Assembly (NCBI GenBank): GCA_016865015.1
Contig: CP018226.1
Coordinates: 899,001 to 963,000 of the forward strand
Length of the DNA stretch: 64,000 bases
From: Rhizobiales bacterium IMCC20636
GTDB lineage: Bacteria; Pseudomonadota; Alphaproteobacteria; Rhizobiales; GCA-2746425
Direction of reading: 5' to 3'
Each line of letters opens with the position of its first letter. The first letter of the stretch is position 1. Of this stretch, positions 18,077 to 27,698 are shown piece by piece. Below the pieces are notes generated by a model. That model did not search any database and had not been told where the DNA came from. It was given only the letters and a program-made list of their open reading frames with translations. Made by a program: the position numbers and the translations under genes.

Positions 18077-19000
18077 TTGGCTTCTCTAGATTATTCGGGT
18101 GTTTTTGTTGTGATGCTGACCCCCTTCGACACGCAGGGGAACGTTGCATTGGATGTGGTTGATCAACTGGTCGACTTCTATGTCGATTCAGGTGTTGACG
18201 GCGTTTTCCCATGCGGGTCTGCGGGCGAAGCAATTCATCTGAACCTTGATCAGAAAACAGAGTTCATTCATCGGGTGGCGGCTCGTGCTGCCGGACGGGT
18301 TCAGGTGTTGCCGGGCGCAATTGCCGCCAATGCAAAGGATGCACTGGCGCTTGCTAAAGTCGCCAACGATGCCGGTTGCAACGGCATCGTTGTGCCGCCG
18401 CCGATCTACTATACGTTCCAACCAGCTTATACGCGTCAATATTTCAACACCATTCTGGACGGGGCGGACATGCCCGTGGTTCTCTACAATATCCCGGCCT
18501 ATGCACAACCGCTTGATCCGATGATGATGGGTGAATTGGCTCAACACCCAAATGTCGCCGGGATCAAGGACAGCAGCGGCTCGATGGTCGATTTTCTGCA
18601 CTTCATGGATGCCACACGCAATGTGGATCGCAAGATCGGCTTCATGTCCGGACGCGAGGAACTGCTGTTTGCATCACTTGCCGTTGGTGGTTCGGGTTCC
18701 ATGTCTGCCATCAACGCCGTCGTTCCCGAAGTCATGGTGCGTATCCATGCCCTGTTTCAGGCGGGCGATCATGCCGCGTCGAATGCTTTGCAGATGTCGT
18801 TGATGGATCTGGTGCGTGCGATGTATGCCATTCAGGTGCCCATCGGGTTCCGGGATGCCATTACAATGCGCGGTTTTGCTATGGGCGACGCAGTTCATGC
18901 GCCACCTGCGCAGGAGCGTGTGCTGATCCAACCCAAACTGGAAAAGGTGCAAGCAGAGCTTGATGCCGTTTTGGCTTCTCACCGAAAGGCGATGGCATGA
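18077..19000 (+). CDS. DapA/NanA-family lyase, possible 2-keto-3-deoxy-sugar-acid aldolase
   Basis: A 307-residue TIM-barrel class I lyase/dehydratase of the DHDPS superfamily. It shows FPCGSAGEAIHLNLDQK in the GTTGE position, the catalytic Tyr137 in VLYNIPAY and Schiff-base Lys164 in NVAGIKDSSG. It starts with TTG at 18077 after AAGGAT; the first ATG would remove the first barrel strand. Next to UxuA, which makes 2-keto-3-deoxygluconate, it may cleave that compound to pyruvate and glyceraldehyde, or act like 5-keto-4-deoxyglucarate dehydratase. The exact reaction is not settled. Confidence 0.85.
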   Translation: MASLDYSGVFVVMLTPFDTQGNVALDVVDQLVDFYVDSGVDGVFPCGSAGEAIHLNLDQKTEFIHRVAARAAGRVQVLPGAIAANAKDALALAKVANDAGCNGIVVPPPIYYTFQPAYTRQYFNTILDGADMPVVLYNIPAYAQPLDPMMMGELAQHPNVAGIKDSSGSMVDFLHFMDATRNVDRKIGFMSGREELLFASLAVGGSGSMSAINAVVPEVMVRIHALFQAGDHAASNALQMSLMDLVRAMYAIQVPIGFRDAITMRGFAMGDAVHAPPAQERVLIQPKLEKVQAELDAVLASHRKAMA

Positions 19001-20244
19001 TTGCTAGTTGGAGATGGTTCGGCCCATCGGACCCAATGCCTTTGTCTCGCATCGGACAGACCGGCGCAATGATGCTGGAAACATCGCTGGCGGAGCTGCC
19101 AGCTGGTGCAGTCTGGACAGAGGCGGCCATCAGGGAACGGCGGGAGCTGGTCGAAGCTTGCTGCAATGCGAACGGCGAAACCCTGCGCTGGGAAGTGCTG
19201 GGTGGCATACCAATTCATAATGATATCAAGCTGGGGCGTGGCGACCGAACCAATTATATCGACATCATGTCTGAAAACATGCGGCGCCTTTGCGGGCAGG
19301 GCGTACGCCGCATTCTGATCAATCTTATGCCCCTGATTGACTGGGTTCGCACTGATCTGGCTCAGCGTTTGCCGACCGGGGCAACTTCGGTCTGCTATGA
19401 TGCCATTGATGTGACTGCATTCGATCTTTTCATCATCGCCCGCCCGAATGCCGAACGGGACTATTCTCCTGGCATCATTGATGCTGCGCGCGATCGGTTT
19501 GCGCAGATGTCGCAGGCTCGTCGCGACCATCTTCTGAACACGCTGGCAACTGGTCTGCCTGGCGGGGACAGCCATCAGGACGTCTCCGAATTCAAATATC
19601 TGTTGAGTGATTATAATGCGCTCGATGTGACGCATTACAGACAGAATATCTTTGATTTCATCGGTGCCATTTGCCGTGTGCTGGAGGAAGAGGGCGGAGT
19701 TCTGGGTGTGCATCCGGATGATCCGCCTTGGCAAATTTGTGGTCTGCCACGGATCATGGCCTCACTCGACGATTACCAGGCATTGTTCAAGGCCGTGCCC
19801 TCACCGGCCAATGGCATACTGCTTTGTTCGGGCGCTCTGGGGGCCTCCCCCAAAAACGATCTGCCTGCCATTGCACGCGCTTTAAAGGGGCGTGTTCATT
19901 ATGCTCATTTGCGCACCGTGCGTCAGACCGGTTCACATGCAGAAGCTGGGTGGAGTTTTGAAGAAAGTGAACATTTGTCGGGCGACATCGACCTCTATGA
20001 CATCGCAACCACTCTGGTAGATGAAGAACATCAGCGCCGGGCAAATGGCAGCGACCCCTTTCATGCAACAATCCCGTTTCGCGCTGATCACGGGCAGCAT
20101 ATCCTGGATGATCTGGATGCCGCAGAGACCAATCCCGGTTATGCGCCGGTTGGCATGACCAAAGCCACGGCAGAACTGCGTGGCATGATCTATGCCATTG
20201 AACGCAACCGTGAACGGCTCCAGGCAGCAGTCCATGCAGATTGA
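18997..20244 (+). CDS. uxuA: mannonate dehydratase UxuA
   Basis: A 415-residue protein matching UxuA: WRWFGPSDPMPLSRIGQTGA near the start, WEVLGGIPIHNDIKLG, the metal/substrate motif GVHPDDPPWQICGLPRIM, CSGALGASP, HYAHLRTVRQTG and FRADHGQHILDD. UxuA dehydrates D-mannonate to 2-keto-3-deoxy-D-gluconate, using Mn/Fe. The gene overlaps the lyase gene by 4 bases and the next gene by 11 bases. It anchors the locus as hexuronate (glucuronate-type) catabolism, although UxuC and UxuB are not in the window. Confidence 0.92.
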   Translation: MIASWRWFGPSDPMPLSRIGQTGAMMLETSLAELPAGAVWTEAAIRERRELVEACCNANGETLRWEVLGGIPIHNDIKLGRGDRTNYIDIMSENMRRLCGQGVRRILINLMPLIDWVRTDLAQRLPTGATSVCYDAIDVTAFDLFIIARPNAERDYSPGIIDAARDRFAQMSQARRDHLLNTLATGLPGGDSHQDVSEFKYLLSDYNALDVTHYRQNIFDFIGAICRVLEEEGGVLGVHPDDPPWQICGLPRIMASLDDYQALFKAVPSPANGILLCSGALGASPKNDLPAIARALKGRVHYAHLRTVRQTGSHAEAGWSFEESEHLSGDIDLYDIATTLVDEEHQRRANGSDPFHATIPFRADHGQHILDDLDAAETNPGYAPVGMTKATAELRGMIYAIERNRERLQAAVHAD

Positions 20245-21349
20245 TCGCATAGATATCTGGCAAATTGCACGTCCATTGCGTTATCCATGGCGAACGGCTT
20301 ACGGTGAAGATGCTGCCATTGAAGGCGTGATTGTCCGGATCAGTGCTGGAGCACACACCGGCTGGGGCGAGGCAGCTCCATTGAGGGCGCCGACATATTC
20401 GCCGGAAACTGCGGCCACCTGCTTTCACATCATACGCGATTTTCTGGCACCAGCGCTGCTGCGCCAGGAGATTGGCAATCCGCAGGACGTCGCATCGCAT
20501 TTTGAGGTTTTTCGTGGCAATCCCTTTGCCAAATCGGCAATCGAATCCGCCTGCTGGTCACTCATTGCGAACCGTGATGATAGACCACTGTACGGCTTGA
20601 TCGGTGGCTCGAACATGTCGGTGTCTGCCGGTGCAGATTTTGGAGTTCAGGACAGCATTGATATGCTGCTGGAGAAAGTCGGCAAGGCAGTAGAGGCAGG
20701 CTTTCCCCGGATCAAGCTGAAAATTCGCCATGGTTGGGACATAGAAGTTGTCCGGGCGGTGCGCAGCACGTTCCCGAAAATGACGTTTCATGTTGACTGC
20801 AACGGTGGCTATGGTCCCGGCGATATGGACCTGATGCATGCGCTTGACGCAGAAAACCTTGCCATGATCGAGCAGCCGTTTGGCACACGGGATTTCACCG
20901 ATCATGCCAAGCTGCAGGCTGCGATCGATACGCCAGTCTGCCTGGACGAAAGCATCACCTGCGTTCATGATTTCGAGCAGGCTCTGCTGCTGAAATCCTG
21001 CCGTATGCTCAACATCAAGATCGGACGGACCGGCGGAATTGCAACGGCCATAAGGCTGCACGATATGGCCCGTGACGCCGGGCTCCCGTGCTGGGTCGGC
21101 TCCATGCTGGAAAGTGGCGTTGGGATGAGTGCACTTATTGCTCTCGCGACATTGCCAAATTTCACTTATGCGGGCGATCTGTTCCCGACACAGGAACATT
21201 GTGACAGGGACATCACGCCGGATTTGGCGTTTGACGGCACCTGTACGTTCCGTCCGGCCGAAGCAAATGCTTTGCCTGAACCCTATTTGGACAGGCTGAC
21301 CGCTTGCACGACAGCACGGGCCGCGCTCTTGCGAGAGGATTTCAAATGA
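20234..21349 (+). CDS. enolase-superfamily enzyme, muconate lactonizing subgroup
   Basis: A 371-residue enzyme with the N-terminal capping domain and the barrel residues of the MLE subgroup: Lys161-x-Lys163, metal ligands Asp188, Glu213 and Asp238, and general acid/base Lys262. The subgroup includes cycloisomerases, o-succinylbenzoate synthase and amino-acid or dipeptide epimerases. In a uronate locus a sugar-lactone cycloisomerase is a candidate, but this is context only. Start at 20234 (MQIDRIDIWQ) overlaps uxuA; a GCAGCAG stretch precedes it rather than a strong ribosome site, so translational coupling is likely. Confidence 0.85.
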   Translation: MQIDRIDIWQIARPLRYPWRTAYGEDAAIEGVIVRISAGAHTGWGEAAPLRAPTYSPETAATCFHIIRDFLAPALLRQEIGNPQDVASHFEVFRGNPFAKSAIESACWSLIANRDDRPLYGLIGGSNMSVSAGADFGVQDSIDMLLEKVGKAVEAGFPRIKLKIRHGWDIEVVRAVRSTFPKMTFHVDCNGGYGPGDMDLMHALDAENLAMIEQPFGTRDFTDHAKLQAAIDTPVCLDESITCVHDFEQALLLKSCRMLNIKIGRTGGIATAIRLHDMARDAGLPCWVGSMLESGVGMSALIALATLPNFTYAGDLFPTQEHCDRDITPDLAFDGTCTFRPAEANALPEPYLDRLTACTTARAALLREDFK

Positions 21350-22815
21350 CTTCAAGATACACGCCACCCGCCTACAGGGTGCAGGGGAACTTTATCGCCG
21401 GTCAATGGGTGGATACTGGGCAGGTAACCATGCCGTGTACATCTCCCGCCGATGGCAGTCATCTGTGTGACCTTCCGGCTTCTGGCGCGTTGGAGGTTGA
21501 TGCAGCGTTAACAGCTGCCCAGCGCGGTGCGCGTGATATGGCGCGCCTGACAGTTTGGGATCGTGCTTCGCTTTGCACGCGCATCGGCGATGCCATCAAT
21601 GCCGGTTTGGATGATCTTGCCGCTTGCCTCAGTTGGGACCAGGGAAAACCATTGGCTGAATCCCGAGCTGAAGTTGCAACGGCTGCTGAAGGGTTTCACC
21701 ACGCGGCCGAAATGGTGCGCTGGCGCGAAGGGCGCGTCCTGAATACGGCAACACCGGGAAAACAGGTGATCTCAACCTATCATCCCAAAGGGGTTATCGG
21801 TGTCATTACCCCCTGGAATTTTCCGATCAATATCCCGACCGAATACATCTCCGCAGCGCTGGCTGCAGGCAATGCAGTGGTCTGGATACCTGCGCCATCC
21901 ACATCGCTGTGCGCAGCCAAATTCATGGAGATAATGAGCAACGCAGATATTCCTGATGGTGCGTTGAACCTGATCATCGGGAAGGGCGCAGACGCTGGCG
22001 CAGCTCTCACTTCAGACCCACGGTTGAATGGTATCTGCTTCACTGGCAGCCCGGCTACCGGACTGACCATCGCGCGCGCTGCCGCGGGAAAGCCGCAACT
22101 GCTGGAACTGGGTGGCAACGGCCCCGTCATCGTGCTGGATGATGCGGATCTTGCTGCTGCGGCTCAGGCTGCAGCATTGGGTGCTTTTCTGAATGCTGGG
22201 CAGGTCTGCTCCGCATCGGAGCGCATTCTGGTACAGCGCAGTATCCACGATGAATTTACCGAATTGATGCTGGCCGAAGCTTCCAGGATCAAACTCGGTC
22301 ATCCGTTTGACCCGCAAACGACCATGGGTCCACTCAACAACGCCTCGGTTGCTGCCAAGGTAACCGAACACATCACCGACGGTGTCGCGCGGGGTGCAAA
22401 TATCCTGTGCGGCGGTCGGCTGTCACCTGAGTGGAACAATTGTCATTATTTCGAGCCCACCGTTCTGACCAACATTTCGACGGAGTCCGCACTCAACCGC
22501 GAAGAAACATTCGGCCCGGTTGCTCCCATTCTTGCGTTTGACGATGATGACAGGCTGATTGCGGAAGCCAACGACAACGATTTTGGTCTCTGCGCAGCCG
22601 TCTTTACCAATTCGCTTTCGCGCGCACAAAGGTTTGTGTCGGAGGTGGAAACCGGGATCATCAACGTCAATGACAGTTCGATCTACTGGGAACCACATAT
22701 CCCCTTTGGTGGGGCCTCCGGCAAGAAAAGTGGCATCGGGCGGCTGGGCGGCGTTGATACAATCAATGCGTTAAGCGATGTCAGAACCGCGATTTTCAAC
22801 ACTACCAGATCATAG
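21346..22815 (+). CDS. NAD(P)-dependent aldehyde dehydrogenase
   Basis: A 489-residue ALDH. Motifs: TPWNFPINIP, FTGSPATG, LELGGNGPVIVLDDADL with the general-base Glu, catalytic Cys288 in NAGQVCSASERI, EETFGPVAPI and PFGGASGKKSGIG. ATG at 21346 overlaps the previous stop (ATGA) and has GAGAGGAT upstream. In the uronate operon it may oxidise glyceraldehyde or 2,5-dioxopentanoate, depending on what the DapA-family enzyme makes. Confidence 0.92.
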   Translation: MTSRYTPPAYRVQGNFIAGQWVDTGQVTMPCTSPADGSHLCDLPASGALEVDAALTAAQRGARDMARLTVWDRASLCTRIGDAINAGLDDLAACLSWDQGKPLAESRAEVATAAEGFHHAAEMVRWREGRVLNTATPGKQVISTYHPKGVIGVITPWNFPINIPTEYISAALAAGNAVVWIPAPSTSLCAAKFMEIMSNADIPDGALNLIIGKGADAGAALTSDPRLNGICFTGSPATGLTIARAAAGKPQLLELGGNGPVIVLDDADLAAAAQAAALGAFLNAGQVCSASERILVQRSIHDEFTELMLAEASRIKLGHPFDPQTTMGPLNNASVAAKVTEHITDGVARGANILCGGRLSPEWNNCHYFEPTVLTNISTESALNREETFGPVAPILAFDDDDRLIAEANDNDFGLCAAVFTNSLSRAQRFVSEVETGIINVNDSSIYWEPHIPFGGASGKKSGIGRLGGVDTINALSDVRTAIFNTTRS

Positions 22816-22866
22816 CGTTTCAGTCTTTAGTTTAGAGAGCATGTTCAACCAGTAGATTGTCTGCGT

Positions 22867-23742
22867 TCAAGGCCAGGCGGCGTAGGATGATTCTCCTGCC
22901 GGGCGGCGGGCTTTGGCCTTGCGGCGGAAGCGTGCCGGGCTTTCGCCCTGGTGACGTGTGAAGAACCGGGTAAAATAGGCCGGATCGGAGAAGCCCAGTC
23001 GGAACGCCACCTGGCCAATCGGCATGCCGGTTGAGGCCAGGAGTTCTGAAGCTTCACGGATCAGAACCTGATGCAGATAGGCTTGTGGTGACAAGCCGGT
23101 GGCCCGGCGCACTGCCGAGCCGAGCCGGTCGCGGCTGACCTGAAGCTCTCGCGCATAATCGGAGACCTTGACGTGCTCGCGCACGCGTTGCCCGACCAGA
23201 AGCACGAACCGTTCTGCCAGCCCCTGAGGTGCACGCCCATGGGCCACAAGATCGGCCCGCGCCATTCGCCACAGAGCCACCAGCAGAAGCGACAGATAAT
23301 GCGCGGCAGCGACATCGGCACCCGGCTCCGACATGGTGCGTTCACGTTGAAGACCAGCGATCAGCGCTGATAATGGCTCGTCCGGATCAGGTGACAGGGA
23401 CAGATCCTGACCCAGGGTCCGGCGCATCTGCTCGCCCAGCGGTGTGGCGGGCAAGGCGCGTATCAGAGCGAGCGACGGGATCATGACCACCGTGGCGCGG
23501 GTGCCGCCTTCGGCCAGCAATTCGCGCATTGCACCATCGGTGAGCCAGATCAGCCGTGGTGCCTCGACCGGTTCTGTAATCCGAATTCGCCCGGCATCAA
23601 GCAGCACCAGCGCGGCGGCGTCGGAGGCAAGGGTCATGCCGACACGGGTGAGCGGGCTTTGAATGGCATGGACGCTGGCTGCGGAGCGGCGGTTTTGCGG
23701 TGCGCGTTGGGGCGCAGATGGGGATACAGAAGATGGGGACAT
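22867..23742 (-). CDS. AraC-family regulator
   Basis: A 291-residue regulator whose C-terminal 100 residues hold the two AraC helix-turn-helix units (VSDYARELQVSRDRLGSAVRRATGLSPQAYLH, then MPIGQVAFRLGFSDPAYFTRFFTRHQGESPARFR). The N-terminal half is a divergent cupin-like sensor with LIWLTDGAMREL. It is more G+C-rich than its neighbours. It is transcribed divergently from the LivKHMGF operon and probably controls it. Low complexity at the extreme N-terminus leaves the start uncertain. Confidence 0.88.
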   Translation of the reverse strand: MSPSSVSPSAPQRAPQNRRSAASVHAIQSPLTRVGMTLASDAAALVLLDAGRIRITEPVEAPRLIWLTDGAMRELLAEGGTRATVVMIPSLALIRALPATPLGEQMRRTLGQDLSLSPDPDEPLSALIAGLQRERTMSEPGADVAAAHYLSLLLVALWRMARADLVAHGRAPQGLAERFVLLVGQRVREHVKVSDYARELQVSRDRLGSAVRRATGLSPQAYLHQVLIREASELLASTGMPIGQVAFRLGFSDPAYFTRFFTRHQGESPARFRRKAKARRPAGESSYAAWP

Positions 23743-23909
23743 GACAGCGATAGATTGACCGCCTCATGCCGTAAATCAAGCAAAAATGCAAAACAGGGCC
23801 ACATAAGTGCATTTCTTTGGCTGCTCACTTCAGATTACGCTTCGCAAGCGGCGCTGGGTGCGCCCAAGACAAAGCGAGCTCGACCATGTTCGGGCCAAGG
23901 GAGGACATC

Positions 23910-25127
23910 ATGAATAATTTTTCGCGGCGCGCTGCGCTGCGCTCATTCGCATTGGTCTCAACTGCAGCATCGATGTTGCTGACCGGTGGCGTGTTCGCTG
24001 CCGATGATACGGTCACGATCGGCTATGCCATCGCACGCACTGGTGCCAATGCGACAGGCGCGGGAATCACCACAATCCCGAATTATGAGCTTTGGGTCAA
24101 AACGGTCAATGAGGCCGGTGGGCTGGCCATGCCCGACGGGTCGAAGCGGATGATAGAAGTAGTTGAATATGACAACCGCTCTTCAAACGAGGATCTGGTG
24201 CGAGCAATCGAGCGGCTGGCAAGTCAGGACAAGGTTGATCTGATCCTGCCACCCTGGGGCACGGGTACAAATCTGGCCGTTGCGCCGCTATTTGCAAAAT
24301 ATGGCTACCCGCAACTGGCGGTGACTGCCGTGACTGACAAGGCACCGGAGTTTGCGGCCCGCTGGGACCGAAGCTTCTGGATGCTGGGCGGTGGACATGA
24401 TTACGCGACCGGTCTGGTCGACGTGCTGGCAGCGGCACGCGATGCGGGCACGATCAACGGCAAGGTGGCCGTGGTCTCAGTCGCTGACGGTTTCGGGATA
24501 GACCTGATCAAGGGTGCGCGGCCTGCATTTGAAGAGGCCGGGTTCGAGCTTGTCTATGATGAGAGCTATCCGCTTGGCACTTCCGACTTTGCTGCAATCA
24601 TGTCCGAGGCGCAGGCCTCTGGCGCAGACAGTTTTGTGGCCTTCTCCTATCCGCCGGGAAGTTTCGGCATGACAAAGACTGCACAGGCCATGGGTTATAA
24701 TCCGGCGGTGTTCTACATTTCGGTCGGCGGTGCCTTTCCGATCTATCCCGGTATTGCCGGCGGCAAAGCCGAAGGCGTGATGGCAATTGGCGGGGTCGAT
24801 GCAAGCAGTGATGCGATCAAGGGGTATTTTGCCGCCCACACTGCAGCTGCGGGCAATCCGCCTGACAGCTGGGCAAGCGCAATTACCTACGCTTCGCTGG
24901 AAATGCTGGAACAGGCGGTGGCCCGGGTTGGGCTTGACCACGCAGCGCTGGCTGGTGAACTGTCCACAGGCACATTCGAAACGGTCATCGGCGCGGTCAA
25001 GCTTGAGGACAACCAGTTGCGAGATCTGTGGACTGTTGGCCAATGGCAAGACGGATCGTTCCGCGCAGTCAGCCCGGCTGACAGAGCTGGTGCCAGTGAT
25101 CCGATCATTCCGAAGCCGGAATGGTAA
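23910..25127 (+). CDS. branched-chain-amino-acid-type ABC binding protein
   Basis: A 405-residue LivK/LivJ-like periplasmic protein. The leader MNNFSRRAALRSFALVSTAA contains a twin arginine and may use Tat; cleavage is likely after FAA. The mature part opens with DDTVTIGYAIARTGANATGAG and includes the ligand-lobe stretches NRSSNEDLVRAIERLAS and GKVAVVSVADGFG. ATG at 23910 follows AAGGGAGG. These binding proteins take amino acids but also aromatic acids, amides and urea. The dehydrogenase at the end of the operon argues for a carbon source rather than leucine. Confidence 0.92.
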   Translation: MNNFSRRAALRSFALVSTAASMLLTGGVFAADDTVTIGYAIARTGANATGAGITTIPNYELWVKTVNEAGGLAMPDGSKRMIEVVEYDNRSSNEDLVRAIERLASQDKVDLILPPWGTGTNLAVAPLFAKYGYPQLAVTAVTDKAPEFAARWDRSFWMLGGGHDYATGLVDVLAAARDAGTINGKVAVVSVADGFGIDLIKGARPAFEEAGFELVYDESYPLGTSDFAAIMSEAQASGADSFVAFSYPPGSFGMTKTAQAMGYNPAVFYISVGGAFPIYPGIAGGKAEGVMAIGGVDASSDAIKGYFAAHTAAAGNPPDSWASAITYASLEMLEQAVARVGLDHAALAGELSTGTFETVIGAVKLEDNQLRDLWTVGQWQDGSFRAVSPADRAGASDPIIPKPEW

Positions 25128-25193
25128 CAGTAAAGCTTATACGGTTGGCGCGGGCTGCTTTTGCAGTCGCCCGCGCCACGGCCGAGAGATGAT

Positions 25194-26060
25194 ATGCTGA
25201 CAACCACGCTGATACTTGGCCTTGTCCTGGGGGGCACCTATGCGCTTCTGGCGCTGGGGCTGACGCTGCAATATGGCATCAGCCGGATCATGAATCTGGC
25301 CTATGGCGAGATGACACTGGCAGCAGCGTTTGTCCTCGTGGCTTTGTTTCAGGGGCTGGGCCTGCCACCACTGATAGGGCTATTGGTAATCGCGCCAGCG
25401 GGATACGCCGTTGGCTGGATGCTTTATGCAGTGATGATGCGCCCTCTGGTGGCGCGTGCCGGAACCAGCGGGCGGCTGGAGGTTGACAGTATTCTGGCGA
25501 CCTTTGGTTTGCTGTTCCTGATCCAGGGGCTGCTGTTGCTGGTGTTCGGGGCAAATTTCACATCGATTTCCTACTTGACCCACGGCGTCAACATCCTGGG
25601 TGTGCCGGTAGCCCTCAACCGGCTGATTGCTTTTGGCATCTGCCTGGTTGCTGGCGGGGCGCTGGTGATCGCGCTAACGCGGACCCGGTGGGGGTTGGCG
25701 CTGCGGGCCGTTGCGCAGACACCGAATTCGGCACCTCTGGTCGGGATTGACGTCAACCGGGTTGCGCGTCAGGGGTTTGCTCTGGGCACTGCGCTGGCGG
25801 CGGTGGGCGGTGCCTCGATTGCGACGTATCAGACGTTTTCTGCCACTGACGGTGTGATTTTTACCATGAAGGCGCTGGTAATTGTGATCATGGGCGGCGT
25901 CGGCAATGTCGCGGGCGCATTGATTGCAGGGCTGGCCCTGGGATTGATCGAGACCTTTGTGGCAACGGCGATTGACCCCGGGCTCACACTTGCCGCAACC
26001 TTCACGATTTTTCTTGCAGTGCTGTTGTGGCGGCCTCAGGGCCTGTTCGGGAGGGGCTGA
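25194..26060 (+). CDS. livH: ABC permease LivH
   Basis: A 288-residue permease of the branched-chain family with about eight hydrophobic segments and the typical N-terminus LGLVLGGTYALLALGLTLQYG, followed by IMNLAYGEM. The RAVAQTPNSAPLVGIDVNRV loop is the cytoplasmic coupling region. Start at 25194, GAGAGATG upstream. It pairs with LivM. Confidence 0.94.
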   Translation: MLTTTLILGLVLGGTYALLALGLTLQYGISRIMNLAYGEMTLAAAFVLVALFQGLGLPPLIGLLVIAPAGYAVGWMLYAVMMRPLVARAGTSGRLEVDSILATFGLLFLIQGLLLLVFGANFTSISYLTHGVNILGVPVALNRLIAFGICLVAGGALVIALTRTRWGLALRAVAQTPNSAPLVGIDVNRVARQGFALGTALAAVGGASIATYQTFSATDGVIFTMKALVIVIMGGVGNVAGALIAGLALGLIETFVATAIDPGLTLAATFTIFLAVLLWRPQGLFGRG

Positions 26061-26061
26061 G

Positions 26062-26973
26062 ATGCGGCGTTATCTGCCCATTGTCGGATTCCTTGTTTTT
26101 GCTGCCGCGCCTTTTGCGGTTTCCGATTATGGCTTGGGGCTGCTCATCGGCGCGGTGACCTATGTCACACTGGCCAGCGCCTGGGCGCTGTTCTCCGGTC
26201 ATACCCGATACATATCATTGGCCACCGTCGCTTTCTATGGCACGGGTGCCTATGTGGTCGCGGTCCTGAATGAAACGCTTCCCTACGGGCTGGTTCTGAT
26301 CATCGCGGCATTGATTGGCGCATTGATGGCATTGCTGGTCGGGCTGTCAACGCTGCGCCTTGCCGGTGTCTATTTTGTGATTTTCACCTTTGGGCTTGCC
26401 GAACTCGTGCGCCAATTGATCACATGGTACGAGGTCAATGTGACCGGCACATTGGGGCGCTATATCTTTCTGGATGTGACCGCGCGGGAGATTTACTGGC
26501 AGATGCTGGCTCTGGCTGCAGTGACAATCGGATTGACTGCGTTCATTCATCGTCACCGGCTCGGCCTGGCGCTCAGGGTGATTGGCGATGACGAGGTGGT
26601 GGCAGCGCATGCCGGCATTCCTCTGGCACGCACCAAGCTGCTGGCCTTTGTCGCATCGGCTACGATCCTGACCCTGGCAGGCGCTATTGCAAGCCCGCGC
26701 TGGGTGTATGTCGAGCCAGCGATTGTCTTCAACTCAACGGTCTCTTTTCTGACGGTTATCATGGCGCTATTGGGCGGAGCAAACCGGCTCTGGGGGCCTG
26801 CACTGGGGGCAGTGCCACTGTTCTTCGCGTTCGAATATCTCTCGGTCAATCTGCCCAACACCTACCCGATCGTGCTGGGCTTGTTGTTCATTGCTGTCGT
26901 GTTCGTGCTGCCAGACGGGGTGCTGGCCGGAATCGAAAAGCTGCGTGCGCGCTGGAAGCGAGGTGCGGCATGA
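26062..26973 (+). CDS. livM: ABC permease LivM
   Basis: A 303-residue LivM-type permease with multiple membrane helices, LFSGHTRYISLATVAFYGTGAY near the front, and the coupling loop LGLALRVIGDDEVVAAHAGIPLARTKLLAFV. ATG at 26062 is one base after the LivH stop; the upstream open frame is only overlap with livH. It ends with a basic tail before the ATPase gene, which it overlaps by 4 bases. Confidence 0.94.
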   Translation: MRRYLPIVGFLVFAAAPFAVSDYGLGLLIGAVTYVTLASAWALFSGHTRYISLATVAFYGTGAYVVAVLNETLPYGLVLIIAALIGALMALLVGLSTLRLAGVYFVIFTFGLAELVRQLITWYEVNVTGTLGRYIFLDVTAREIYWQMLALAAVTIGLTAFIHRHRLGLALRVIGDDEVVAAHAGIPLARTKLLAFVASATILTLAGAIASPRWVYVEPAIVFNSTVSFLTVIMALLGGANRLWGPALGAVPLFFAFEYLSVNLPNTYPIVLGLLFIAVVFVLPDGVLAGIEKLRARWKRGAA

Positions 26974-27698
26974 GCCTGTTGTCGATTGAGAGCGTTACCA
27001 AACGGTTTGGCGGGCTGACGGCTGTCGACGATGTTTCGTTCACGCTTGATGCTGGTGAAATCGTCGGGCTGCTGGGGCCAAACGGGTCTGGCAAGACAAC
27101 GTTGATCAATCTGGTGTCGGGCAATTTACCAGTCAGCTCGGGACGCATCACACTGGCCGGTGCAACGCTAACCGGACGCCGACCGGACCAGATTGCGCGC
27201 GCGGGTGTGGCACGCACCTTTCAACTCGTGCGCATCTTGCCATCATTGACGCTGAGTGAAAATGTGATGATTCCGGCGGTGTTTGGTGCCAAGGCGCATT
27301 GGGGCGCTGAGGCGCTGGCGGTGGCGCAAGACGCTCTGAAGCAGGTTGGTCTTGATGATCGTGCCGATATGTCCGCGTCCCGTCTGAGCTATATCGATCA
27401 GAAGCGTCTGGAACTGGCACGCGCATTGGCGGCCGAGCCACAGGTGCTGTTGCTGGATGAATGGCTGGCGGGGCTCAACCCGAGCGAACTGGCCGAGGGC
27501 ATTGCCCTCATTCGCGGGCTCACGGACAGCGGCATCACGATCCTGATGGTTGAACATATCATGGAGGCGGTGCGCGCGCTGTGTCCGCGCGTGATCGTCA
27601 TGAACTCCGGTCAATTGATCGCCGATGAGGCAACCGAGACTGCACTCACAGACCCACAGGTCATTGCCGCCTATCTGGGGGAGAGCGTGGATGCTTGA
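26970..27698 (+). CDS. livG: ABC ATPase LivG
   Basis: A 242-residue ATPase with Walker A GPNGSGKTT, family loop ARAGVARTFQLVRILPSLTLSENV, signature region RLSYIDQKRLELARAL (degenerate compared with LSGG), Walker B VLLLDEWLAGLNP and H-loop MVEHIME. Usual LivG signature is LSYGxQRRLE; the form here is close. It overlaps the LivF gene by 8 bases. Confidence 0.93.
   Translation: MSLLSIESVTKRFGGLTAVDDVSFTLDAGEIVGLLGPNGSGKTTLINLVSGNLPVSSGRITLAGATLTGRRPDQIARAGVARTFQLVRILPSLTLSENVMIPAVFGAKAHWGAEALAVAQDALKQVGLDDRADMSASRLSYIDQKRLELARALAAEPQVLLLDEWLAGLNPSELAEGIALIRGLTDSGITILMVEHIMEAVRALCPRVIVMNSGQLIADEATETALTDPQVIAAYLGESVDA

Noticed and set aside
18979-19734. Long minus-strand frame opposite uxuA
   Set aside because: A shadow of the uxuA coding frame; no domain, no ribosome site.
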